DNA from: Rhynchosporium graminicola
Lineage: Eukaryota > Ascomycota > Leotiomycetes > Helotiales > Ploettnerulaceae
Assembly: GCA_900074885.1 (NCBI GenBank)
Contig: FJUW01000048.1
Coordinates: forward strand, 434,001-498,000
Direction: 5' to 3'
Length of the DNA: 64,000 bases
Shown here: one piece after another, positions 1 to 12,435 of the stretch
Numbering within the stretch: the stretch's first letter is position 1
Layout: each line of letters opens with the position of its first letter
Translations under genes and position numbers: made by a program
The notes under the pieces: generated by a model
What the model was told of the DNA's origin: nothing
The model's database searches: none
Seen by the model: the letters and a program-made list of their open reading frames with translations, nothing else

Positions 1-1747
1 ATATTCCGATAAGGCTCTTTTCTATTTACTTACCTTATCGCTCCGAAAGTAAGGTCGCTATACTACCTTCCTCGAAAGCCTTAGACTATAGCTTCTAATA
101 ATTACTAATAAAAAGGTAAAAGCCTTAGAAGAGTATAAATTAATATTATAAGACCTTAGCACTAAGAGTAATAACTATAGTAAAGAAAGAGTATATATAG
201 TATAGAAATAGTATAAGTAAGTATACTATTACTTAAATTATTATTCTTAAGAGAATAGTAGTTTATTAGACTAAAGTATAATAAGTATTTCTCGTGAGTA
301 TTTCTACTATAGATCTAGCGATTACTTTATCGCTAACTACGAATTCTAGACTATAAGTAGAGAGTACGCTAAGAACTTCTATTTAGAAAAAGAAAAGAAG
401 AAGTATAATAAATTAACTTATAAGACTAGATTATAAGTTAAAAATAAGAAATCGCGATCTTCTTATATTAATAAAAACGAACGCTCTATTAAGCTAAAAT
501 CTAGAGACTCGCGATAGAGAAAAAGAGGATACGCTATTATCGCAGAATCTAATTCAGATACTAATAAGAACTTAGAAGACTCCGGAACAGAAATAAGCGA
601 ATATTCTAATTCTAATAATAATACTATAGAGAAAGTTATATTATTAAAAGAATTAATAAGTAAGAGTACTCCTAAAGACTAAGCAGTCGATATAAGCGTA
701 AGTTTATCTATAACTAACTAACTCTACTTACTTAGGGAATTAAAGCTAATATCTAAAGTCTATATATAAGTAAGGAGAGGAATACTATCTTCTCGTATAC
801 GAGGAATAGCACTAGTTAAGGCTATAGATAGAACTTCCTATTATTTAGATAATATACTTTTTATTCCTAAACTAAGTATTAATTTAATCTCTATAAAGAA
901 ACTCTATAAAAGTAGTTACCTCGGAAAGTTCGATAATAAAAGTATCTAGATTATAAAAAGTAATAAGAAAGTCTTAAAAGTAATATAATCTTATGGCTTA
1001 TATATTATAAAATATATCTCTAAAGCTTTTAATAGATAAGTAGTTAGTAATAGATAATTTAACTATAGCTAACGTAAATAGCTAGCGTATAAGCTAAAAG
1101 TACTTCTAGCTGCCGAAGCAAATAAGAATACTATAGATAATTAGAATAACATAGAAAGAAAGGAGCTCGAACGATACCTTAAGTACTATCGACGATTTAT
1201 ATACCTTAGACCTAATAAGATTCGGAACTTATATAAAGTAACTATACTCTAGAAGAGAATTAAGATCCCTAAGGATCTAAATATCTACGATATATATACT
1301 CTTACGAAAATAAAGAACTAAATTCTAAAGTAACTAAGTCTCTAGCCTACTAAGATCCTCGATCTAGTATAATTTAATATCGCTAGACTATTTCCGCTTA
1401 TAATATAGAGAAACTACTACTTTTTAATAATTATCGATATCTATTCTTAATAAGATTAAGTAATTCTACTAAAAGCTAAGAGCGATACCTACTAAGTACT
1501 TAAGGACTAGAAAGTCGGAGTTAAGCTATAATCCGGAAAGAAGATTAAACGCGCGAGATCTGATAATATACCGGAATTACTAAAAGCTACTTCTAATTAG
1601 AAAGCTAAAGATAGAATACTAATATAGTTAATAACTATTATATTATCGCACTAGAATAGACTTACTAAAAGATTAATTCAGACCTTGGAATTCGATATAT
1701 ATATAATACTTAAAGAAGTATAGCTATTACTAGAATTCTGAGATAAA
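1..1747 (+). pseudogene. copia-1 gag/pre-integrase/integrase N-terminal remnant
   Basis: A degenerate CCHC knuckle lies at about 299-340; its Cys and His positions now read Tyr, as expected from TGY/CAY to TAY. A GAG-pre-integrase segment follows at about 830-910 (reads like LDNVLFIPKLSINLISI), then a HxxxH-type integrase zinc segment near 1180-1250 and the start of the rve integrase core near 1360-1460. Frequent TAG/TAA codons stand where Gln or Trp would be. Gypsy-1 cuts the frame at 1752. Confidence 0.85.
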
Positions 1748-1752
1748 GCTAC
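1748..1752. repeat. 5-bp target site duplication, left copy (GCTAC)
   Basis: GCTAC directly precedes the gypsy-1 5' LTR and is repeated at 9527-9531 directly after the 3' LTR. Joining the flanks across one copy restores continuous copia integrase reading, which confirms the insertion boundaries. Confidence 0.95.
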
Positions 1753-2019
1753 TGTGACGACAGCTCACCTGAATATCACATGAGAAGAAGGATAGATAAC
1801 AGGGCCGAGTTCACAGGTATCCCGGCAGAACTAGTGTCCGACCCGGTATAGTATCGGACCAGTACCGGCATATATATATAAGGTGCTTTGCACTCCATCT
1901 CTCTTCTTCTTCCTTCCTTATCTTTTTATTTCCTTCGTAGTAGACTATATAAGATCGCTCTTAGCCTCTCTACTCGTTTATTCTTACTTATATACCGCCT
2001 TAAGTCTTATATCGTTATA
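1753..2019 (+). repeat. gypsy-1 5' LTR
   Basis: It starts TGTGACGACAG and ends ATCGTTATA, the RIP form of GTCGTTACA seen at the end of the 3' LTR, so the termini were inverted (TGTAACGAC/GTCGTTACA). A TATA-like run (TATATATATAAGG) near 1871-1883 is followed by a CT-rich stretch, suggesting the promoter and U3/R boundary. Its left half keeps CA and TG dinucleotides that the 3' LTR has lost. Confidence 0.92.
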
Positions 2020-2129
2020 TTAAACAAAAAGATTAAGATAGCTAGAGATAGCCTGCTATAATATCTCACTACTGAGTTAGTTATTCGATAACTACTCGTA
2101 TATAGCCGAGATACTAGAGATCTCTCGGA

Positions 2130-5100
2130 TAACTATGAATCAGGGTTTAATTCAGCTTATCGCAAATAGTATAATAGAGGAGGTCTTCACTAACGCTCCT
2201 TTAATAACCCCCTTAGTATAAAGGAATTATAGACAGATTTTAAAGAAAGTATAATAAATACCTCAGAACTTTAACCTCTACGTATCGCCGCCGAAATAGT
2301 CCCGATACACTCCTTTTTAAGCTACTATTATAGCTCTTAACTAATAAACTAGAGACCCCTCTAGTTCTAGGGGAACCTAACGCGATCCCCCCCGCTCTAC
2401 CTCCGAACCTAATCTATTATACCCTTCCTTACCCTAAACGTCTCCTGCCCTAGAGAACGTTAATACCTTATTAAGGAAGTACCGACCGAGAAGGAAAGGA
2501 AAACAAAAGCGAAATTCACTAGGAGTATAATCGCTAAGTACTCCTACTACCGCAGGTGACTCGAACCTGATCCGTTCCCTCTTATAACGATTAGCAGACT
2601 AAGAGGAAAAGAATAACTCTCTAGAAGATACCGTAGATAGACTAATCTCCGCATAAGATAAGTTCCTTACAGGGGTCCCTCACCTATTTTCGACTCTCCT
2701 ACTAGAACTAATACCGTAATCTCCGCGTATAGCGGAGTTTAATAACCTAATAAACTCTATTCCGATACGTAGCACTAAGAGAGAGGATACTATTCCTAAT
2801 AAACTATCTCCCTCTCCCGGCGCCGAATCAGTAGAGTCACGCCCTAAGAAGTCTTATCTTACTAAGAAGATCCTGCCCCTAGATAATAGATCGGACTCTA
2901 CCTTCCTCTAATAGAAAGTATCGATACGAGACCGGCTAGCTATAAACGCTAACTACTACCCTATAGACTTCTCCCGGCGCGTTCTCGTATAGAGGCTAGT
3001 TACTAGATTAGCTAAGGAGTATCTTACGCCTTAGTACCTCGCTGACAAGTTTGAAACTAGCGATAAAATAATCTCCTTATTAGAGGAGAACTTTCTTACC
3101 GGTTTAGAGAAAGACGACTACTATAACGCTTTCTACTACCTAGAAATATAATAACCCGGCTATACACGCGAGACTTTCACTGAGTTTCGTAGTCGATTTC
3201 AAAGCGCTACTATCTAAGGTAAGGTTAAAAAGAAGAAGTAGTTCTTCTATATATAAGATAAGATCATACTATCCTTGCGCGCTTCAACTCTTATTATTAA
3301 ACTAACGTAGAATAAGGACTACGCTTCTATAGTTAGATCCTTACTTTCTTTTAATACTAAGCGTCGCTATAACTCGGAATATACCTATCCCGAGAAAGCT
3401 ACTGCCTAGGTATAGTACCGCAAGCTTACTATTACTACTACAACTACTACTAGTTCTACCTCTTATCGGTCCTTAAGCTCAGCTCCTCGATAAACTACTC
3501 TTATACTATATATACGTACTTCTACCCCGGTATAGGCCCGTACTCCCTCCGCGCTAAAACGCCCTGCTACCTCAACCGGAGAACTCCCTAGGTATTATAG
3601 TTATAGATAGCTCGGTTATATTAAGCTAGACTACCCTAACTCGCCTAAGGTTCAATTAATCGACGAATTTCCGGAAGAGGATCAAGTAACTAAGGAAGCA
3701 GTAGAAGATATACCCTCCGAATCTGGACTAATACTAGAGGGAAACGACAAGGCCTAGGTAAAAACTCCTTCCTAGGTCTACGTAAGTATAATCTCTCTAA
3801 TCTGGACCTTAACTCCCTAATAGGAGGTAAGTAATTCATATACCCGACTATAGTCAGTATAAACGGGCTAGGAGTCTCTATAAATAGCTTAATCGATACC
3901 GGAGCGAATAGTTATCTGTTTATTAATCGCACTCTTGCTAGACGATTATCAGGGGCCCTCGGTATTAAAATCGAGCTACTACCTTATTCTATTCTAATAC
4001 GTAGTTTCTAATAGTCTATTAGAACTTATATTACTTATTTCTTACGTTTATACTTTTCTATTAATAGCAGGCGTATTTATAACTACCCTTTTATTCTCCT
4101 CGATTTAGGATAGTAAGATATGATTATTAGTATTAAATAGATATAACGATTTCAGGTTAAGCTAGATACGCTCTACTATAAGCTAATATAGTCGGAACGC
4201 TATCTAGCTACCCTCTAATACGATAAGGAGATAATTATAACTCTACCGCCTCGTAAACCTAGTATTAATTGATCTCACTAAATCGACGCTAACGCGCGGG
4301 ACTTAGCTATAAACTAGCTAGACTAACGCCGATTATACTAAATAGTAGCGATACGGCATATTAACGTATCGTCCTTACCTTTCAACTTATTTCCGCTTAT
4401 CGCTAAGGAATCCGAACCCCTTTCTGCTCCGACTTCATCGAGAAAGGTACCTGCGCCGAAACCCTACCGTAAGTACTCCTCTTAACCTCCGAGGATCTAG
4501 AAACCGGTTCCGATTTACTAAATTAGTACTATAGCTTTTCACTTTAATATAAAACGTAAAGGTTCCGAATTATTCTTTACTAGTATCTACGAGATAGACC
4601 GCCTCTTATAAGACTATCTAAATAGCGACTCTCCTAAGGATCCTGACACCGAACGACTCGTAGCCGAAAAGCTACTAGAATAGTACTATACTCTTAAGGA
4701 AGCCTTTTCTAAGCGGGATTCTAATATTCTTCCGCCGTATCGCCTATACGATCATAAGATTATTCTAGAAGAACTATTACCTAACATATATTCGCTCTTA
4801 TATTAGTAATCTACAGACGAATTATAAGTGACTAAGGAGTACCTTATAGAAAACCTAGATAAGGGATTCATCGAATCCAGCTAAAGTCCCTTTATATCAC
4901 TTATACTATTCGTTAAAAAGGCCGATAGAGGATTACGCTTCTATATTAACTATTATAAGCTTAATACGATCACTCGAAAGGATTTATACCTAATACCCAG
5001 GATCGATAAGCTCTTAACCCGTGTATCTAAAGCAGTAATCTTTACTAAACTAGATATCCGGGCAGTATTTAACCGTATCTATATAGACCCCGAATTAGAG

Positions 5101-7740
5101 GAGTATACTACCTTCCGAACCCGCTTCGGATCCTATAAATATAAAGTACTACCTTTTAGGCTCTATAATAGACCTAGTACGTACTAACGATATATGAATA
5201 ATATACTACTAGACTACCTGGACAACTTTTATATAGCTTACCTAGATAATATCCTTATATACTCGGAAACGCTCTAGGAACATAAGGAACACGTTAAATT
5301 AGTACTACGACGCTTAATAGATACCGGACTTCAGGTGGATATTAAGAAAAGCGAATTCCACGTTACTCGGACTAAATACCTCGGATATATCGTTACTACT
5401 AACGGAATCGAACTAGATCCCGAGAAGGTAGTACTATTAGTAGACTAGAAGTACCCCGAAACAGTAATAGCTATGAAATCCTTCTTAGGATTCTGTAAGT
5501 TCTACTATTAATTTATTCGGAATTTCGGCCTTATCGCTAAACCTCTCTTAGTGCTTACTCGGCCTATAGTACTATAGAATTTCACTAACGATTATAAGAA
5601 GTCCTTCAACGATTTACGTTAATAGCTACTATCGGTATAGAAACTATACTATTTCGACCCTGAATTATAGACTAAACTAGAAACTAATACTTCTAATAGT
5701 ATAATAGCTAGAGTTATCTCCTAATTATATGAAGATAACTAGTAATACCTAATTAGATTCTACTCCCACGTTCTTAATAGATATAAACTAAACTAGGAGA
5801 TCTACGATAAGGAGCTATACGCTATTATTAAGTCTTTCCGGAAATAGAGACCGGAACTTATATCTCTATGACGCTATACCGGCGTATATACGGACTATCA
5901 ATCCTTAGAATACTTTATAACTACTAAGGTCCTGACTAGTAAGTAAGCTAGATAGATAGAATTCCTTTCCGAATTCAACTTTCAAATTATATATACGCCT
6001 AGTAAAGATAACGCTAAAGCCGATATCCTTAGCTATAAGGAATAAGATCTAAGGACATAGGAATAATAGAAATAAGATAGTAGATCTCGGGTTTTATTAC
6101 CTCTAGACTACCTAGACCTTAGGATTAACGCGGAACTAGCTAAGTATTATATCAATTAAATCAGTTGCATATACCTAATATCGCTAAGAACTAATACGCT
6201 ACCGGAACTCGCACGTAATTCCTTTAATTTGATCGAGAAGCTATACTAATTTAACTAAGAATTATTCTCTAATAAACGGAATATATTAGGAGATAGCTAT
6301 ACTATTAATAATAGTTTACTACTTTATAATAGTTATCTATACGTATAACGCTATACCCCGCTATATACCCGTTTAATTAGCGAAGTCTACGATTAAGTTT
6401 CCTCAGCTTATCTAAATACTCGTAAGACCGCCGAAATAATTTCTACTTGTTACTACTAGAAAGGACTTATATCGGATATAAAACAGTATACTCGTAATTA
6501 CCGCCCCTATTAGTACTCTTATCCGAAGCAAACGAAATAGTAAAGATTCCTCTACCTATTACTAGTGCTTAGCTACTTTATGCAGTACCTAGCTATAGAT
6601 TTTAAGGACTTCCCGCTTAATAACTAAGGATTTAATAGGATATTAGTATTTATCGACCGCCTAGGGAAGGACTCCGTATCGATACAGTAATACTATAATA
6701 TCGATACCCGCGGGATAGTAATATTATTTATATAATAGATATATCGTTTCGGATATACTCTTAAGTTAATTATATCCGACCGAGGAGCTCAGTTAGTCTT
6801 ATCCTTCTAGTAAGAGTTTTACCGTATAATTAGAGTTAAGATTAAGCTCTCTACCTCCTTCTACTAGTAAACTAATAGATAAATAGAGATTATAAATTAG
6901 TATATTAACTAACGCCTTAGACCCTTCGTTAATTACTACTAGAGTAACTAGGGCGAACTACTACTAATAATAGACCGCGCCTAAGTAACCCTGCCTTACG
7001 ACTCTATCGGTATAGCGCTATATACCCTTAAATATAGTATATTACTACGGAATAGCTAGGACTAGAAGTAACCCACCGGATCGATACCGCAAGAGAAGCT
7101 CAATTATACCGATACTAAATCCCTAGCTAAACGTGCTAAATCCGCTATCGAGGTTATAAAAGCTAATATACTAGCTATCTAGCATAAGATAAGCGCTATA
7201 ACCGACCCGAAACGGCGCGGTATCGACTAGGAAGTTAGAGATAAGGTATTTCTCTCTATAAGGAACCTTAAGAATTACCGGCTAAGTAAGAAGCTATCTA
7301 GTCTCTAAGTAGGATTATACTAGGTCCTAGCTAAGATTAGATACTCCTATAAGCTAGATTTACTCCCGGGATCTTCTATATACGATATATTCGCTCCCGA
7401 ATTACTCTTCAAGGACCCGGATAACCTATTACTAAGCTAGGAGTTACTAAACCTACCCCCGGAGGTTATCGCTACTTAAGAAGAGTAAGAGTTATAAGAT
7501 ATACTCGCTATATAGCTCCTAAGAGGTAATCTAAAGTATTAAGTTAGCTAGCTAAGCTATGACCCGGACCTAACTTAGTATAACGCTTCCGACCTAATAG
7601 GTACTCCGTATAAGCTCAGAGACTTCCATACTACTAACTTAAGTAAACCTAGACCTCCGCGTAAACTAGATTAGTAGATTAAGGCCTAGGAAGACAGAAT
7701 AGACAACTATAGTTACCTAGAGGATAATAAGCTATTATAG
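2130..7740 (+). pseudogene. gypsy-1 gag-pol remnant
   Basis: Gag ends with a CCHC knuckle at about 3589-3636 in which all metal ligands read Tyr. A retropepsin DTGA motif is at 3895-3906. RT covers about 4900-5480; its catalytic box reads YLDN at 5239-5250 instead of YLDD. RNase H follows to about 6020 and integrase spans about 6360-7100. The C-terminal tail reaches about 7740 with a Pro-rich end. Dozens of TAG/TAA codons show it is non-coding now. Domain limits are approximate. Confidence 0.88.
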
Positions 7741-7804
7741 TTACTAGTATCAGAATTTATTACTAAGGATAATCCCCTGATTATACTCTATAATAACGCC
7801 GTAT

Positions 7805-8760
7805 CTAAAACTCTACTTCTTTAACTACTTCTACTTTACTAGCTTTCTCCCCTAAGTTCTCCGGAGCTTCTAGTAATTCTGGAATATTTAGAACCGGAAC
7901 TACTATATTTAACTCCTTATCTAATTCTACTAATATAGCCCTGGTAGCAGACCGAGTATAATAGCTAATCCCACGGGCTTTCTTCTTTAGAGAGGGTCCG
8001 GGAGTATCCAGATCCGATACTATCTCTGAACTAGAAGGCAAATTCCTCTTTCCCCTAGTATCAGATATCGTAGCCTTAAATATAGCCTTCTTTATAAATT
8101 CCTATATAATACTATTCAATTCCTTTATCTGATTTAACGCCGTTCTAGCTATTAACCTAGACTCTGCCGAATCGACTATCAGAAGATCTAAATCCTATAT
8201 CGCGTTAGTATCGTACTAGTATCTAAGAGTTCAAGATCGCAACTTACTGCCTTAATAAACTCTAACTCCTTAAATACCTTCTCTATAGAACGCCTTAAAG
8301 CCTAAGTCTCCGCTAATTACGTAGTAGTAATCTCTAACGTAGTAGTAGGAGCAGCAGATTTCGCAAGACGACAGATCCGATTAATAGCCTTATAAGTAGC
8401 TACGATACTACCCCGATTTAGCTCCGCGTCCTTAGCTTCGCCGCTAGGAAGTAAACCGGATAGAATAGTATACTCCGCATTAACGTAGTTAGGTAACTAT
8501 AACGCGTTAGCATATATAACTACGTTTATATTCAAGTAACTCATATACTTATAACTACTCTTCAACGCCGAATAATACTTATAAAGCTTAGAGTTAAGCT
8601 TATCAAATAAGTATAGGAGTTCTAAAATAGGAGTATTATTATACTTTATCTTAAGGAAAGCGCGAATATATCGCAGGTAATATATACGATACGCCGCCGA
8701 AAGAGCACCGGCAGGAACTAGTAAAAGCACTATAAGAGTCAGCGTTATAGATCCGTGAAA
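7805..8760 (-). pseudogene. antisense reading frame in gypsy-1 between integrase and 3' LTR
   Basis: Read on the minus strand, two open segments (8730-8497 and 8041-7805) lie in a longer frame of roughly 310 codons broken by a few RIP-type stops. The same protein can be read in the second copy at about 21050-21995 on the plus strand, so the frame was part of the element. It contains a Lys/Arg-rich patch followed by SYYTRS and ends VEVVKEVEF. I do not recognise a domain. It may be an accessory retroelement protein or a captured host fragment. Confidence 0.6.
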
Positions 8761-9245
8761 CCCCTGTACTGCACTTAAGGACTATCCCTAAAACTAAGAT
8801 AGGAAACTTACTTATATTAAGAGAAGAGTTAATTAGGTCGATTAATATATAAGATTATAGTAGACTACTATAGTAGTTAGTAACGATACCTACTATAGGA
8901 GCTATATCGCAGTCTAGGGAGAGTAAACTTATAAGTTAAAGTAGTTATCGCAGTTGAAAAGGAAAAGCTCTAATATTAATAAACCCCTTCCTTTATATAC
9001 CCCACGCCCTACTTAACTCGACTCTTACTGTAAACAGATAAAGTAAATACTACTTACCGCCCGATTTAGAAGCTATAACTATTATAGCACTATTATAGCG
9101 ACGTAACTAGTTAGAACCTGATAAAGAATTTACTACTACTAAAAAGCAGCTAGCGCCTATTACGCGAATATCGACGAAAACAGTTATAATAAAGACTAAT
9201 TCTAGCATAAACTATAATCTTCCGAGCTTAGAATTAAGCTCTTCT

Positions 9246-9259
9246 TAGGGGGGGGGTAA
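9246..9259 (+). other. gypsy-1 polypurine tract
   Basis: A run of ten G bases (within TTAGGGGGGGGGGTAA) directly precedes the 3' LTR. This is the expected plus-strand priming site; the second copy has the complementary C-run at about 20540. Confidence 0.8.
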
Positions 9260-9526
9260 TATAACGACAGCTTACCTAAATATCATATAAGAAGAAGGAT
9301 AGATAACAGGGCCGAGTTCATAGGTATCCCGGCAGAACTAGTATCCGACCCGGTAAAGTATCGGACTAGTACTAGCATATATATATAAGGTGCTTTACAC
9401 TCTATCTCTCTTCTTCTTCCTTCCTTATCTTTTTATTTCCTTCGTAGTAGACTATATAAGATCGCTCTTAGCCTCCCTACTCGTTTATTCTTGCTTGTAT
9501 ACCGCCTTGAGTCTTGTGTCGTTACA
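9260..9526 (+). repeat. gypsy-1 3' LTR
   Basis: It has the same length as the 5' LTR. Its right end (TTGTGTCGTTACA) is unmutated while its left end is RIP-mutated (TATAACGACAG), the reverse of the pattern in the 5' LTR. GCTAC follows at 9527-9531. Confidence 0.92.
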
Positions 9527-9531
9527 GCTAC

Positions 9532-12197
9532 TGAAGCTAATTTATATATAAGAAACTATACTACTACTAGACTAATAATTAATAATTAAAAGACCTATCC
9601 TATAAAGGCCTTTACTAGAGAAATACTATTAATTAATTATATTCGCAAATAGAGGAGTAAATACTTCTATTATATAAATAAGAAAACTATCCCCGCAGGC
9701 GAGTATTATAATAAGCTTATTAACCCTAGTAGAGTTAGAGTCTTTATAGAATATTCGGAAAATATAACTAAGTACTTTAAAGTCTACTCTCCCGAAAGAG
9801 GCTTAATAATTATAATAAGCAGAGTTATTATTAAGGAAAGTAGTAATAGAGGATTAGTCGACCTAAGACTTCGGAATTATATAGCTAAGTTATAAGGAAC
9901 TATAAACGTCGCTCTAGATAGAAGAGCTCGCAGAAGACCTAGGGCACCTAAGGAAATTAGTAAAGAGGTCGATATAATAGAAAATCTACGAGTAGAAATA
10001 CTTTCGTTTATTTTACTAATAAATATCTTAAGCTTTACTAAAGAGGATATATTAGATTATACTCTTAAGGTTATCTTATTAGATAAGATACCTAAAGATA
10101 GCTTAAAGACTATATAGGATAAACCCGCGAATATACTAGTATTAGCACGATCGACTTATAAGTCTATCTTACTAGTTAGAATACTAGGATTAGTAGAACT
10201 AACTCTAGAGTATTAGGATAACTCTACTAAAATAACGCTAATAGATTACTAGATATAAGATTTAATCTTTAAGGCCTTAGACTGAGATTCGGAATCGACG
10301 AATAGAGTACCTATAGATACTCCTATAGATAGAACTCCTATTACTTAAGTTAACTATAGTTAATCTAATTAATTTATAAATAATTAAGAGGTACTTAAGT
10401 ACTTTACCCGAGCTAAGAAAAAAGTAAAATTAGAATCAGAAGACTAAAGGGAAGCTAAGAGAATCCGAGCTATAATCGCGAAAATACTACTAAAAGGATA
10501 ACCTATATAAACTAATTAGAAAGACTTATCTATAAGGGATAAATAGATAAGTAATAAGATCGAGATTACTCTCGTAGCTATAGAAATCATAAGTATTAAG
10601 ATCCTAAAGATATATAAAGAAGTAATAACTAGCTTATAAGTAAAGTAGTAGATAGCTATTATATCTAAGGAGATATTATCTCTATATATAAACGAGACGT
10701 TCCGAGAAGTTATTATACTAAAGGGATTAAACCTAGTATCCTATAAATAGATCTATATAGTAAAGACTATAGTAAATAGGAATATAGAGCGATATAAAGC
10801 TCGCTTAGTCGCAAGAGGATTTAGCTAAGTATATAGGCTCGATTACGACTAAATATTCGCGCTAATAGTCAGGATAGATATACTAAAGCTTTTCTTAGCT
10901 ATAATCGCTAAAGAGGATCTGGAATACTAATAATACGATATTAAGAATATATTTATAGAGTTAGAACTTAAGAAGGATATATTCTTAAAAGTTCCGAAAG
11001 GGATTAAGATTAAGAATAGTTATATATAATAAGCTTTGAAAAGCTTATATAGACTAAAGTAAGTAGTAAGAGACTAGAATAAGCTTATAAAAGCAGAACT
11101 ATCAGAATAGGGATTTCGATAGAGTACTACTAACTTATATATATTTATATATAAGGAAAACTCAGTTAAGCTCCTTATATATATCGACGATATTATAGCG
11201 AGCGCTAAGAAAAGAGAGGAACTAGACTAGTTTTATACGAAACTTTCTAGAAGATTTAAAGCTAAGAATCTAAAGGAAATAAAGAAGATTCTTAGAGCTA
11301 GAGTCACTTATAATAGACTATCTAGAGTCCTTGAAATCGACTAAGAATAATATCTACTTAGTATACTTAATAATTTTAGTATTACTTAAGAAACCTTTAA
11401 ACTGAAATAGATACTAATAATAAGCTATAAGAACTTTTACCCCGCGAGTAGTAATAATAAAAGGATTAATATAAACGAATACTAGTAAGCTATTAGAAGC
11501 CTAATATATATAATAATCTTTACGAGACTAGATATTACTTTTATCCTTAGAAAGCTTAATTAATTTATAAGCGATCAAGCTAAGTACTACGGATACGCCC
11601 TGAAAGCGCTACTATAGTACCTAAAGTTAACTATTAAGATAAGAATTCGCTATAGACTAAGAGAAGAATATAATACTATAGTTCTCTACTCTAATATAGA
11701 CTAAGCGGGTAATAAAGTCGACTGGAAAAGTATCTCTGAAGCGTATTAATATTCTATAATAGATTATTCTCTTAGTTAAGTAAGAAGTAGCGCTCTATTA
11801 TTATATCGAGCTACGAATCAGAATATATAGCACTTGCGAACTATATAAAGTAAAGCTAATATTTTATATAAGTACTACGAGATCTAGGATACTCTTACTT
11901 TATTAGGGAAAGCTCTAGACTAGTATAGATATTCAGAGATAACTAAGGAGTAATTACCTTAATTAAGAATACTTACCTAAACGAACGCTCGAAGCATATC
12001 GATATCGCCTATTATTTCGTACGCGACTTAGCAGAAACTAGGAGCCTTATAGTCGACTATATCTTAATAGCAGAAATAATCGCTAATAGAATAATAAAGC
12101 TACTCGAACAAGTAGTATTTGAAAGGTTCAAAAGCTAAATAGAACTTATAGAGGACTTATAAGTAATAAGGTAATCGTGATATACTCTGAGGGGGAG
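9532..12197 (+). pseudogene. copia-1 integrase C-terminus, RT and RNase H remnant
   Basis: Reading resumes in the integrase after gypsy-1. The RVT_2-type RT spans about 10690-11320. Its catalytic box YIDD at 11180-11191 is intact because its Asp codons follow C, not T. RNase H (reads YSNIDxAG near 11690) extends to about 12100. Many RIP stops are present. A purine run, GAGGGGGAG, at 12189-12197 precedes the 3' LTR. Confidence 0.88.
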
Positions 12198-12435
12198 TAT
12201 TAGAATAGTTAGTATTCAGTGCAGTGTTACGTAGTAACCTAATCGGGACTAGAGCTAATATATAGGCCCGGATATTAAAGAATATCCGGGATATATTATA
12301 GATCTATACTTATTATAACTCGAGTAGTTAAGTCACTTAATAAAGATAATAATCTAACCTACTAGCGTCTAATTCCTCTGTGAATATTGCCCCTGTCCCT
12401 ACAGGTATACGAGAATAGGGATATTCCTTTGAATA
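12198..12435 (+). repeat. copia-1 3' LTR
   Basis: It starts TATTAGAATAG (from TGTTAGAATAG) and ends CCTTTGAATA (from a CA end). Length is 238 bp, against 239 bp for the LTR of the inverted copy at 29976-30214. The end point is set where the two copies stop matching: copia-2 continues into its leader and copia-1 into gypsy-B RNase H. Confidence 0.88.

Larger units (their letters stand above)
1753..9526 (+). mobile_element. gypsy-1: complete Ty3/gypsy retrotransposon, RIP-inactivated
   Basis: It is bounded by two 267-bp LTRs (1753-2019 and 9260-9526) starting TG and ending CA, with a perfect 5-bp target duplication. The order gag, protease, RT, RNase H, integrase is the gypsy order. A G-run polypurine tract sits just before the 3' LTR. 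An extra antisense reading frame lies between integrase and the 3' LTR. The second copy of this family is at 20240-28048 on the opposite strand. Confidence 0.93.
1..12435 (+). mobile_element. copia-1: Ty1/copia retrotransposon, split by gypsy-1
   Basis: Domain order gag, protease/pre-integrase, integrase, RT, RNase H is the copia order (integrase before RT). The element enters from outside the window; position 1 aligns with 28858 of the inverted copy copia-2, so the missing 5' part is about 1.4 kb including the 5' LTR. Its integrase is interrupted at 1752/1753 by gypsy-1 and resumes at 9532 after the duplicated target GCTAC. The 3' LTR is 12198-12435. It has many in-frame stops and is dead. 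Confidence 0.9.
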
